From positions 4,030,001 to 4,094,000 of the forward strand of contig CP126193.1 of the NCBI GenBank assembly GCA_030272155.1: DNA of 64,000 nucleotides. The letters are read 5' to 3'. Within the stretch, counting starts at the first letter, position 1. Each line of letters opens with the position of its first letter. Shown in pieces: positions 12,556-23,696 of the stretch. The translations under genes and the position numbers were made by a program. The notes under the pieces are model-generated. The model saw nothing but the letters and a program-made list of their open reading frames with translations, did no database searches and was not told the origin of the DNA. This stretch comes from Tetradesmus obliquus (lineage: Eukaryota; Chlorophyta; Chlorophyceae; Sphaeropleales; Scenedesmaceae).

Positions 12556-13564
12556 GCTGCGAGTGCCTCCAGCAGCAGCTGCTGCTGCCTGAGGCTGTAC
12601 ACTGTGTGTCCCTTGAGGCTGCTGAAAAGTGCTCTACTGTACAGGTGTGTTGTATTTGTGCTATAGAGCTGCTAGCTCCCTTGGTGCAGCGAGCACGTGG
12701 TCCAGTCCAGTGGAAGTTCTGTTCTAGCTGCAGGATGTCGACTCTGCTTGGGTGCAGGGCTTGCCTGACATGCACCAGGGCAAGCACTGGCAGGTTTCAC
12801 TGCATCAGTGGCACACTCAAAAATGGTTAACAATGTTGTTACCGTTGCTACTGTGTGTACACAACGACTTGGAGCATGTAGCAGCTGCAACAGCAGCAGT
12901 AGCAGTAGCAAATGTTCAACGCAAGCCCGATCTGATACAGGAGGTGATTGAAATTGAGTTTAACCGCAGTTAAACGAACCGGTCACGCAATGGGTATAGC
13001 AAGGAGCAGGTTCGTAGGGGGGCGGTTTATTTGAGACTGAGACACCGAGTTAATATGATGGGGGGGTAAGCGACAAGCGAGCTCGATTTTCAGGTGCTCC
13101 AGGGGGGGTAAGCGGGAAGCAAAGTGGTCACTGTCAGTCAGCACACTGAACAGGTGGGGAAAGCCTACCAGGGGAGGGGGGGGGGGTGAGCGGCAAGCGA
13201 CTTTGATCAGCAAGTAGGCAAGAGCTTGACCCCCGGTAAGCGGTTGTACCCCTCCACAGATTAACTGGGTGTCTCAGTCTCAAATAAACCGCCCCCTAGC
13301 TCAACTTGTCCTTTGGCAAGTATCAGTGTTACTGGCTGAACATATGAACATCCGCCTCAAGCAGAGTACGTGCCAAGACACCATCATAACTCGGACAAGC
13401 TACTGTAACAAGCGATCGCGTTACTCGCCGTTGTCATGCTCTTGCTGCACTCTTGCTTGTCCCTCTGCTGCTGCTCAACACAACTCACACCTTGCTTGCA
13501 CGCTTGCTAGCTGCTATCTCGGTCTCTAACGTCTAAGTACTGCTCGGGTCTCCCAGCCTGCGTC
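12556..13564. promoter_or_regulatory. Divergent upstream region of THOC3 and SEM1
   Basis: Head-to-head genes separated by about 1 kb. The SEM1-proximal half contains the 280-bp MITE at 13017-13296, which leaves about 270 bases to the SEM1 start. No clear TATA box was seen. Confidence 0.5.
13017..13296. mobile_element. Tc1/mariner-like MITE with 38-bp terminal inverted repeats
   Basis: The ends are inverted copies: left from 13017 (GGGGGGCGGTTTATTTGAG) and right ending at 13296 (TCAAATAAACCGCCCCC). They match over roughly 38 bp with about one mismatch and one length difference. Both sides are flanked by the dinucleotide TA (13015-13016 and 13297-13298), the target duplication of Tc1/mariner transposases. 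The inside holds no open frame but carries three to four copies of a G-run followed by GTAAGCG or GTGAGCG. It is non-autonomous, and the near-identical ends suggest recent movement. Confidence 0.85.
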
Positions 13565-13792
13565 ATGGCTGACCCAGCACAGACGGGGCAGACCCTAGAT
13601 GAGGATGACGACTTTGTGGAGTTTGAAGTGGACAACTGGCCAGATCGCGAGGCAAACTACAACCAGCAAGGCCTCTGGGACAGCACCTGGGATGATATGG
13701 GAGATGGGAACGATGCGGTGGCACAGCAGATCAGGACTGAGCTGACCAAGAAGCAGCAGGCAGCAGCAAACGGCCAGGGGAAGAAGGGCTGA
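13565..13792 (+). CDS. SEM1: SEM1/DSS1, 26S proteasome lid and TREX-2 subunit
   Basis: A 75-residue, single-exon acidic protein. It carries the two acidic-aromatic blocks of the family, DDDFVEFEVDNW and WDSTWDDMG, then a short C-terminal helix (QQIRTELTKKQ). SEM1/DSS1 tethers lid subunits of the proteasome and also serves in TREX-2 mRNA export and with BRCA2 in other eukaryotes. Length is close to the family norm of about 70-90 residues. The ATG follows an uninterrupted leader and is the only sensible start. The C-terminal KKQ and KKG tail is more basic than in animals. Confidence 0.93.
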   Translation: MADPAQTGQTLDEDDDFVEFEVDNWPDREANYNQQGLWDSTWDDMGDGNDAVAQQIRTELTKKQQAAANGQGKKG

Positions 13793-14335
13793 CACAGCAG
13801 CAGCAGAAGCAGCAGCGGGCAGGAGTACAGGTGCAGGGAACTGCATGGTTATGATGAGGTGTGCTATGCCTGAGGCTGTCAGCGAGGCGGTGTTTTCGGT
13901 TGTTGCACGGTTGCTGGGTTCACTGTCCGGGATGAGTCAGCAGCTTGCTGCTGCTCCCAGCCAACGCCACGTAACAGCAGCTGTGCATGTTGGAGTGCAT
14001 GCACACTCAAGCACCACGTACTGTTTTCATGGACTTCCGCATCTATACCTGCTGTCCAGCATATGCAGCTGCTTAGGAGCCAGCAGCTCTTTGTGTGTTA
14101 GCTGGGCATGTGGCGCTTTGCTGTGAAGTGCATCAACCGGCGCTGAAACACTGTGCCCTTGATGGTGCTTTCTTCCTAGCACCATGCACGACGTGAGCAG
14201 CACAATGGCAGCTGTGCAAGGCCAGGGTGTATGTCTATCCAACACTCCTGCAAGTGCATGCCTTGTCAGAATGCGTGTTCTGCATGTCGCGCAGCAGAGC
14301 TGGTTGTGTGCGTACAGCAGCTATTGCATGTTCAT

Positions 14336-14403
14336 GTAAAATGACGAATCCTAGACAAAGCCAGGATGCCGAAGCACGCTGGTCATGCACAGCTGCACAC
14401 CTT
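14336..14403 (+). repeat. 68-bp dispersed repeat, copy 1
   Basis: Matches 27254-27321 on the opposite strand with about two mismatches over 68 bases, starting GTAAAATGACGAAT and ending CACACCTT. Unique DNA lies on both sides. It sits about 540 bases past the SEM1 stop. Confidence 0.85.
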
Positions 14404-16074
14404 GTCATGTGCAAGCAATTGGGATTTGGATGTGGCAGGATCGGATGCTTGGGTGTTGGCCCAGGACATGTGCTACGTTGGTAGCAGGTATTGATGTGAA
14501 CAAGTCACTTCTCGGGGTATCTTATTCAACGGCATGTTACAGTTGCAACTGTAATTGCAGTGGCCAGCTCAGCAGCACCCAGCCACTGCAGCAGCAACCC
14601 TTGCCAACGGTCACAATGTGAAAAGTCACAACTCAGCAGGCGCTGGCAAAGTCAGGCAGACATACGCCGGCAACACAAAGGGTGCTGCTTGTAGCGGGGC
14701 GCCTAACACTGTCTGTTGAAACCAACGTGCCTGTTTTGTGCCTGCCAGTGTAGCAGTACCCCAGGCAGAGCACCAATTTGAGGTCACCAGAGCCGCATCA
14801 GCAGCAGCAGTACGCACAGCCCAGCAGCGGCGTAAGCAGCAGGGTCTCGAAACAGCTGAGCCCTGAGCATGTGCCACCGCCACGCCGCAGCATGCCAGCC
14901 ACCAGCAGAACATCAATATGAAATATACAAGTCATGCTGAGACCTGCTGTTGAGTCGTGACCTCTGTGCTGCTGCTGGCACTGCTGCTGGCACTGGGTAT
15001 GTTTTGAATGGGGGCCTTGGATGGCAGTCCCCAACATGACATCCACAATCAGCACGAGCAGCACCTGCAGGCCTGCCACAGCAGCTGTCCACGAACCTGC
15101 GCCATGCATGCACACTTGCACGAACACCAACCGATAGTAGTTCCTTTCAGCTGCACCGAGTGTTCCACCGACAAAAAATGACGCTGCTGACAGAGAAGAG
15201 ACACCGGCAAGCTCGGGCAGTGCAGCTGCACACCATCACCACCTATACACCGCCAATCACCTGCCAACCGCAACACATGTGCTGCCCATGCACAATCTGG
15301 CATGTGCTGGGGTGGCTGCGATGTAATGCAAATGACAGACCAACAAGTACTCAGCAGCATACACCACAACGACAGCCGCATACACCACAGAAATCATGCC
15401 AACACAGTAGCCACTTGTTGCTGCCCTGGGGAACAGACGAGACAAGAAACTTTGAACAACACAAGTTGTGAACACCAGGCCTGCCGGCAATCGCCTGGTA
15501 CCTACATAATACTCCCTGCATGGGTCCTGCTGCGCTTCTTAAACACCAAAAGGCATGGATAAAGAATAGCTGCATCTCAGCTGCATCACAGCAGCAGCAG
15601 CCCAACGGCAACCTCAAACAGCACACATGCATAGTGCACGCATGCTTGCACACATGCATGGAGCAAGGGCATGAGGAGTGTGTGGTCACAGCAGCCGCTC
15701 AGACTGCAGCCGCGACTGCAAGTTGGGGTGTGTTCCTGCACTTCCTGTGAGATTGAACACGTTTTGAAGAAGCCGCACAGCAGAACCAGCACAGTAACAG
15801 CTGCAGTAAGCATTTCAAACGGAGCAAGCCGCAGAGTTGCCCCAGGTTGTGCGGGAACCTCAGCTGCGCTACACACCTAGCACTACTCACACATACTCAA
15901 ACCCCAGCCATTGCAGCTGGCCATGCCTGTTTGCAGGCGCAGGGTGCCCTCACAGCACTCTGTGATTTGTGTTTCACGACGTGATATACCCAACAGCCGC
16001 ACATGCCGTTGACCACACAAAGCCTGCAACAGACCACACATCCGGCCAAGACACGAACAATGCAAAAATCACGC

Positions 16075-16079
16075 TTACA
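16075..16079 (-). terminator. Polyadenylation motif TGTAA for the OPR-like gene
   Basis: TTACA on the plus strand, 190 bases beyond the stop of the OPR-like gene. The position fits; the motif is short. Confidence 0.4.
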
Positions 16080-16269
16080 CAGCTGCACAGAGGACTTTTG
16101 AGGCCTACTCTGCACTGGCACTGAACCGAAGGACTGCCACACTCCAAAGCACATGCGCCTGTCTGCAGGCACCCAACATTTCACAGCAGCAAACCATGCA
16201 GACCTTCCCGCATTCAGCCTGCTGCCTACCAGCAACGCACTGCTCCCGTCATTTTCCAAGCTGGCCACC

Positions 16270-18405
16270 TCACCACTTGGTAGGGTGCTGCTGCTGCCGC
16301 TGCCGCTGCCGCTGCATTGCCCCCGTCAGCACCTCCACCACCCAGCCAAGCCTGCTGTCTGTGGGCGCGTTGACATCCACACCAACAGCCGCCAGAGCCT
16401 GCAGCATGCGCCAAGCAGCAGCAGCGCACGCAGCAGCTCCTGCAGCAGCGTTTGCACCATCAGGTGCAGCCGCAGCCGCTGCCTCTGGTGCCGGCACGGG
16501 CGCATCTTTCAGCAGCAGCACCTCTGGCCAGCCTACAGCTGGCACCCACCTAGCGCCCTGCTGCTGCTGGTGCAGCAGCCGATCCGCCAGCCGCTCAGCC
16601 AGCCCCAGCACCATCGGCGAAAGCTGCTCCGCATCAACAGGCTGCTGCTGCTGCTCCAGTGCCTCGGCTGCTGTGCTTTCATCCGCAGCTGCCACCAGCG
16701 CCCAGGCCACGTCAGCGACCTGCTGCTTACTCCAGAACGGCAGCAGTGCGCGCCACTGCTGCTGCAGCAGCGTCAGCACCGGCCCATTGAACGGCTCGCC
16801 CAGCCTGGCAAGGCCCCACAGCCCTGCTGCCAGCCAGTGCGCCGAAGCATCTGAGGCGCTGCTGTTGGCTGCTGTGGCCTCAGCGCTTGCTGCTGCAAGG
16901 AAGCTGGTTGCCACATCAGCCAGCAGCTTCTGCTCTGGGTGCCAGTCCAGGCGTGCCCAGCTGTACAGCAACTTAGACAGGTCAGCGCCTGCGGCGGACA
17001 AAGCGGCAAGAACATAAGAAGGCAGGCTGTCAGCTTGGTAGCACTGGAGGGTGTGCATGCAGCGCACAGCAGGCCACCAAATCCATCTACTGTACATGCA
17101 TGTATGGCAAATTGCTGCCAGAACGACCGAGCCGTGCTGTGGTGTCTTGCTGACCCTCGTCTGCTAGGGCGATATGCACGCAGGCATTCGCATGGCAGCG
17201 CTCAACAAACGCAACCACATGCACGCGAAGCAGCACATGCATAACACATGCAGCACATATCCTGCACGCTGCTCTTGCCCTGCACGCACCTGACATATCT
17301 CCCATCATGTGCCAAATCATGTTGCCCAGCTCGCCCAGCATTTGAGCCACAAGCTGCTCCTGCGGCCCGTCACTCTCAGCAGCACGCGCCGTAGCGCGGC
17401 TGAACTCCTGTGCTGCACGCACGCGCGGCTGCGCACGCGCCACGGACGCGCCCCGCCGCTGCGCTGCTGCCTGCGCAAGCTCCTCGTCTGCATGGTGCTG
17501 GCTGCTGCTGCTGCTGCCGCCGCGCTGGCTTGCAGGAGAGGCGCCACGCAGCCGCCTTCCCTCTAAGGTGAGGTGCTGCAGGCACAGCAGCGTGTTGGCC
17601 ACCTGCTCTGGCCCCATGTTGGCTTTGTACTTGAGCATGATGCGGCGCAGCACACCCAGGCCCTTGCAGGCAAGCACTAGGTCGCTGAGCACGTCTGTCT
17701 CCCCGGGTGTGCTGCTGCTGGTGGCGTGGCGCCGGCCGTGCGCAGCATGCAGCTCGCCGGATTGGCGGTGTGGTTGGTGGTGGTGTGGGGTTGGGTGGTG
17801 ATGGTGCTGGGGGCTGTGGCCAGGGCTGTGCTGCTTGCTGCGTGTGGAGCTGCTGAGGCCTGCATGGTGGTGCTGGTGGTGTGGCTGCTGCTGGCCCTGC
17901 TGCGCCGCAAAGCCGTACTGTGGTGGGAAGAGCTGCGCGTTGAACGCTGGTGGCTCTTGCCGCGACTCATCATCGCTGGCGTTGTCAGCGATTGCAGCGC
18001 TGTGTACACTTTGCAAGTGAGCACCGCTGCTGCTGGCGCTGCGGCGCCCGCTGCTTGGAACAAGCTGAGGGCCCACCAAGCGGCCCAAGGACGTGCCACC
18101 AAGCTCACATGCGCCATTGCCTGCTGCAGCAGCATATGGCCGCTGACCTGGGCTAAGCGAATATCTGTGCTGGACATGCTGCAGCTGCTGCGCCACGTTC
18201 TGCACGCTGCCGAGCCACGCCAGCGCTGGCAAGGCCCCCTGCATGCAGACAAAGGTGTAAGCCCGGGATCGTTGTAAGAGCATGCAGGTGCGGGAGGTGA
18301 TGCAAAGCAACCACACACGACATCACAACGACGGAATGTGAGCCACCGCTTGTTGCACACCTTGGCAGCTAGCTGCACCGCAAGCTTGTCAAGTTGGTGG
18401 GTCAT
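16270..18405 (-). CDS. Probable octotricopeptide-repeat (OPR) organelle RNA protein
   Basis: Minus-strand exons 18405-18361, 18238-17290 and 16988-16270 give 570 residues with matching phases. The ATG at 18405 opens a 15-codon exon ending AAG before a GTGTGC donor. The C-terminal half has helical repeats of the OPR/FASTK type, for example LADVATSFLAAA, then AAGLWGLARLGEPF, then VADVAWALVAAADES. In green algae such proteins bind and stabilise or activate plastid or mitochondrial transcripts. The middle is low-complexity, with a His/Gln/Ser-rich tract (HHQHHHA and neighbours, about 17740-17900). The stop at 16270 overlaps a good donor (TG then GTGAGG), so a further C-terminal exon, perhaps a RAP-like domain, is possible. 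The family call is by repeat pattern only. Confidence 0.6.
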
Positions 18406-19616
18406 GATACCGTGCGCGTGCAGCTCTAAAGCGGCCCGCTAACTGCGTGTCTTGGTCCTGCCGTCCGAAGGCACACGGATAGCTGCTGCACGCAAACTCA
18501 GGAGGTAAAAAGACGATGTTGAACGACTTTTGAGCTGGCAAGCGGAGCTTGATGCTACTTCGGCATGCCGCGTGTGCTGTAATGATGCGTCGCGTTCTTT
18601 TCACTGTGCTACACGTAAGCAGGCTTTATGAGTCGTGTAACACCGAATGCTATATGACCTGATGGCGTGCTCTCAGGGACCTAGGCGTCGTTTGGTGGCC
18701 AGGGGCGCAAAAGGGTTTCGGGTGCAAGGACAGGCCAGGAAGGAACGGCTCAGAAGCCTCGTGCAGTCATCTAATTAAGAGCTGAAGCTCATTTGTGCAT
18801 GATCGTGATGCAGTGCACACCCTTCAATCTGCCAGACCAAGCCGTGGCTGAGGCGAGACATGTTGCCAGATGGAACGGCACTTGCCCTGTGGTGTCCAAG
18901 AGCCCATCAGCCCCGATCCTCGGTTTCAACGTGCCTTCAACGTGACCAACAATTTTGTTAGGCGATGTATGTCCAGCAGCATCACTGGAGATGAGCAGCA
19001 CAGCCGCTGACTAGGCAGAACTGCTTTGTAACCATCAAGTGGCTGTTATCACCCCCTGTCACACCCTTCCAAGCCTGCAGCAATCGCCTGGTCAGCGCCA
19101 AACCAAAAACAATCACTGTAAAGTGCTGCCTTGTATACAGTGTACATCAGTTGGACACGTCAAAGCAGTGCCATGGTGCACTCCAGGCTGGCCCAGCTAA
19201 CGTCGTAAAGCACAAACGACTGCATTATTGCAGTGCGCCCGCTGCTCTTTGCGCATGACCCCCCCCCCCACACACACACAAACAAATACAAGTTATAGTA
19301 CATGTCAAAGCATACACAACATGTCACTAGGCTGGGTGCATGTTCAAGCCCAGTTCCATCATTCCAACCTGCACAACGTGCTGCGCCAGGTCACCTGCAG
19401 TGCAGGCTGCCAGCTGGCCTGCAGGCAGGCGTACCAGCCATGTGCATAGCGAGCCATGCAGCTGAGGCGCTGCAGCACAAACATGGTAGCTGAACCAACC
19501 CGCTACAGGGCAGGCTGTTGCTTCATACTCCAGCAACAGTTGTCCAGGACTCCTGATTTGGAATTATTGGACCAGACCAGCTGTGCGCGCATGCAGCCTG
19601 CAGCTGCCTGGCTGCC
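18406..19616. other. Intergenic, nothing recognised
   Basis: About 1.2 kb between the OPR-like gene start and the transaldolase 3' end. Apart from a short C-run and CA-run at 19258-19280 I see no gene or repeat. Confidence 0.5.
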
Positions 19617-22600
19617 TCACAATGTTGCTGCCAGCTGGGCCAGCTGCTCCTCCAGCTTCTTCTGATCAGCAGCAAAGCTGTCGATGCCCTGCAGCATGCA
19701 CAGCAGCAGCACCAGTTGGCCATTGATTTGTTGGTGAAATTTTTCTTTAAAGAGGGGTCTGCTTGCTGCAGCAGCTGCCACCAAACACGCTGCCATTGCA
19801 CGTGTAAACATGGAATTTGCAGAGTTTCTAAGCATGTGAAGCAGGTGGATGTAGTGGAATGTGTATGTATCCACGCCAAACCATCAGCCAAACCCCTCTC
19901 ACCTGCTTCAGCTTCTCCACGGCCATCTCGTCGCTGCCGTGCAGCTCGTCGAACGCGGCCTGGCTGATGCCGCTGACCAGCTCATCGCTGCTGCCGCCCA
20001 TGGTGGGCCACAGCTTGCGCGGCAGCGGCTCGCTGCTGGCCTGTAGCTCATCCAGCAGCGCCGGGGAGATGGTGATGTTGTCGCACCTGCAGCAGGACAT
20101 AGGCAGGTGCATTGTGTGACAGGGCGATACATCAGCAGACAGCAGAGTATAAACAGCCGGAGGCAGGTGCGACAGAACACTTTTGTTCAGCGGGGCAGTC
20201 ATAACACAGGTTGTTGGTGGTTGGTCCTGCCGGCAACCACCTAGCAGGACCATCTGAAAGGGCAGCCAGCAGCAGCAAGCATATACGTCCACCTGGCCAT
20301 TGTTTGAACCTGTCCTCAATCACATCTATGTTTTAAATCGTCAGCACAAACAACCAGCCCTGCTGCATCACAAATGACAGCTGAACGTACTACGCATCGG
20401 CATCCCTCAGCCGTGCAGCCGCCTCACCCCGCAAGCTCGCGGATCTCGCCGGCGTTCCTGAAACTGGCGGCCATCACAATGGTCTTGTAGTCGTGCGCCT
20501 TGTAGTACTTGTAGATGCGGCTCACGCTGGCCACACCCGGGTCCTCGTGCGGGGCAAAGTCACGGCCGTGCTTGGCCTTGTGCCTGCGGCAGCACAGGTT
20601 CAGCGGCGCCTTGATCAAGGTGTCACGGCTCAAACATGTGTGCAATCATGTGTGCACCGCTGAACCGCTTGGGGAGTATCAGTCACATCTGTCTGTCAGG
20701 AGAAGAAAGGGGCAACTGCAATCCATCAAGCTGCCATTTACGCCAAACTGATGTCCTCAAGCAGCCAGCAGCCAGCAGCCTGCAAAGAGTGTTGAACTCG
20801 AAGCATTTCCTCTGTTCAAGCTTCTCGAGGTGTGTCGCAAGCATGCAGCCAGAGGCACGCACCAGTCCAGGATGCGCCCCACAAATGGGCTGATCAGCGC
20901 AGCGCCCACATCTGCGCATGCAGCAGCCTGCAGCACACAAGGGCAGGCAGAACACCTATCAGCTGCTGGTGGGTTAGAGCTGATAAAGGATGACGCTGCA
21001 GCTTGATAGCTACAGCAAAAGAGCTGACTGCTAAAGCAGCAGGCATTAGTTTTTATGAAGCCCCAGCTCACCATCCAGACCATCGTTGCTTTCCACGAAC
21101 ATGCTCGACTCAGAAAACTGTTGCGTACAACTTAAAGCACCTGGCAGCATGTGCCCGCTGTACAGCACCGCACCTGCCCGAAGGAGAAGAGCAGCGTCAT
21201 GTTGCAGTCCACGCCCTGGCGCTGCAGCTTCCTGCAAGCCTCAATGCCGGCCCAGGTGGAGGCCAGCTTGATGTACACGCGCCCCGGCTGGATGCCTGCG
21301 GGGCGGCAGGGCAGGCATTGAGTGCCGGAGCAATGCATGTTGAAGATTGGGCAGAAATCATCCATAGAATACAGCAGCTGTGACCTGTTTTGAAAAGCGC
21401 TCAAGCAAGAATTTCACAAGTATTACTGCAACAGCCCTTGTGGTCCTGATGGGTCTGTATTCTTGATAGCATGGACAGCTGTAACTGGCGTGCAAGCAGC
21501 AGGGCTTGGCTGTGCACTCACCCCTTGCTGCATACATGTCCATGAGGTGCATGGCCTTGTCATAGCAGGCCTTGGCGTCATAGCTCAAGTGAGCATCAAC
21601 CTGATGCAGCGACGGCAGCAGCAACAGCAGCCATTTGGAGCATGACCCTGCCGAAGCAGGCAGCGTAGTGACTTCACGCATTCTGCAGCTGTGGTCTGTT
21701 ACACAGCTCTACTTGCATCACTCCCAGGTGCAATTAGCCAGCAGCTATGCAATAAAACTAGCTGCTGCTTAATGCTGCTGCTGCTGCTGTTGCTGCTGCT
21801 GCCGGAGCTGGGTGCCGCTGCACCACCTCACCTCTGTAGAGACCCTGCCTGGCACGATCTTCAGCATCTCAGAGCCAATGATGACTGACAGCACGTCAGC
21901 AACACCTGCAGCAAACATGGTGCACAAACAACGCATGACAGTTGTTTTTAGCATTTTTAGCAACGCAGGCTTGACGACTGGTCACGGCAGTGCGCTCCTG
22001 CAGCTGCTGCTGTTGCAGCGGGCATAGCCGGCACAGCCTGCTCACCTGCGTATGGCCTGGCGGGGTCGTTGCTCTTGGCTGCCTTGGCCTGCAGTGCCTG
22101 CTGCAGGAAGCCTTGGTACTCAGGGTCCTGCATTGCCTGGTAGCACAGGCTGGGGTTGGTGGTGCAGTCCTGCAGGGGCAGCAAAGTGAGGGTATCAGCA
22201 GGGCCAGAGCAGTCAACAGCACCGCAAATGCAGCACATGCACACTGGTTGAGAGACACACATGTTGAGGGGCGAGATACTCCTGGTACATTACACATTTG
22301 CAACAGCAACAGCATGGTGAGATGCAACCTGGGACCTGTTACCCTCCTGCCACTTGAACGTGCTGAGGATGCATTGCTGACAATGCCTACCAGGCAATAT
22401 CCATGCGCATGTAGCAACTGCACGTTCAGCCAGCCAGCACTGCATCTGCTGCAATCAGCCGCACCTGAGGCTTGTACTTTTTGACCAGCTGTGGCTTGCC
22501 TGTGTCAGCAACCACCACACTCATCGTCTTGAGTGCCTCCAGCTGGTTCGTGCCAGCGCCAACAACACTTGACTCGCCCTTCTGCTTCTCCTCAACATAA

Positions 22601-22704
22601 GCGCGAGCAGGTGCCAGCCGGACCCTGACTGGTCTGGTGGCGTTGGTTGTGCTGCCGCAGCGTGCTGAGGCAGTGCTGGAGGCGAAGTTGTTGTGCAGCA
22701 TCAT
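19617..22704 (-). CDS. TAL: Transaldolase, probably plastid-targeted
   Basis: Transfers a dihydroxyacetone unit between sugar phosphates in the non-oxidative pentose phosphate pathway. Nine minus-strand exons: 22704-22465, 22169-22046, 21905-21832, 21600-21522, 21295-21174, 20927-20863, 20583-20428, 20086-19903, 19688-19617; 371 residues. The Schiff-base lysine lies in [10 protein letters not shown] at about residue 182. Other family blocks are [30 protein letters not shown] and [14 protein letters not shown]. The N-terminal 45 or so residues are rich in Ser, Ala, Thr and Arg with few acidic residues, as in a plastid transit peptide. An MM start is used. The acceptors mostly follow short CTG-rich tracts. 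The enzyme call is very secure; plastid location is inferred. Confidence 0.95.
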
Positions 22705-23696
22705 GGTGCTGTAGCTGGTGTTGGAGGTACTGCCGAGTCAGCAGGCAGTTGCGAGCAAAGGGTCAGTGGGTCGCAACAAGCGGCGAACCTTAAGCGAGTA
22801 ATCAGATAGCTGACCAAATCAGCGAGCGCTTGACATGGCACTGCTGACGCATTCGCGGGCCTCACCGTTTCGTGACCTGGGTGTTGTCTCGACACCTCGT
22901 TTGACAGCAGCGACACGTCTGCAACACTTGCGGCTCCTTAGGACCTGATCACAAGCGCGAATGTGTGGTCAAGCCAGGGGCAACAAAGGAGAGAGCCAAA
23001 GGTGACTGCTGGTGAGGATTCTGGCCCTTTCGCAGTAGCAGTCACTTTGCATTGGCAGCACCTTAATGAGCGTCTGCATGCATGAGGAATTCACAAAAAC
23101 TCTCGTTCAACCGTGCAGAGTCATCGCTCGTAACCTTGCAAAGGGATCAACATCATAGTGTGCTTTGCCACCTCACCTTGCTGTTACAGCAACACGCCTC
23201 ACCAGCAGCGTTTAGAGTGGTGTGAGTAAACAAGTGGTATCATGGTCTAGGTTGCCCTCGCATTGCGTCGACACCTGCTGCGCAATTGCTCTGTGTGCCT
23301 TATGCATGACAACCGACTCTTGCACTTCCAAGGTAATCAGCCTCAACACGCAGCTCATGCCAACATGCAGGATGTTTTAAGCTTCTTTAAACATATTTTT
23401 TTGCAGATTTCAAATTGGACAGCAGGCACTAGCTGACGATCCACGCTTTGACAGTTACAACGGGCTTGACAGACGCCACACAATCGGTATAAAGCAGATC
23501 AGCGAAGCTCAACCCCCACTTCGCATGCTGCTGGATGTGTAGTACACTCCCTCCCTGCTGCAGATTGCGCGCCTTCAGCTGTTCGCCTGCCGGAGTTCTT
23601 ACTGTGTATCTGCTGCTGCCTTGGGGTTGAAGTTGCATCACCTTGATACACATAGCTCGCACTTGATCTCGATAAAACATCTACGTTGAGATCATA
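22705..23696. promoter_or_regulatory. Divergent upstream region of transaldolase and Nup43
   Basis: About 990 bases between two starts that point away from each other. I saw no TATA box at a typical distance, no repeat and no further gene. Confidence 0.45.

Larger units (their letters stand above)
13793..16269. other. Long intergenic region with a dispersed repeat
   Basis: About 2.5 kb between SEM1 and the OPR-like gene. It holds the SEM1 3' UTR, a TGTAA at 14335, and one copy of a 68-bp dispersed repeat at 14336-14403. On the minus strand around 14800-15180 and 15730-15880 there are hydrophobic open stretches (for example VLLVLIVDVMLG and AVTVLVLLCGFF) that could be exons of a small membrane protein. 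I could not build a frame-consistent model, so no gene is called. Confidence 0.45.

Noticed and set aside
14626-15890. Minus-strand membrane-protein gene
   Set aside because: Hydrophobic stretches exist, but no chain of exons with agreeing phases and no family signature could be built.
17087-17289. N- or C-terminal extension of the OPR-like exon into 17087
   Set aside because: The sequence after the GTGCGT donor at 17290 is Cys/His-rich and unlike the repeats, and splicing to 16988 keeps the frame.
22705-23696. CRISPR, phage or bacterial features
   Set aside because: No spaced direct repeats, ribosome-binding sites or operons anywhere in the window; the gene structure is eukaryotic throughout.
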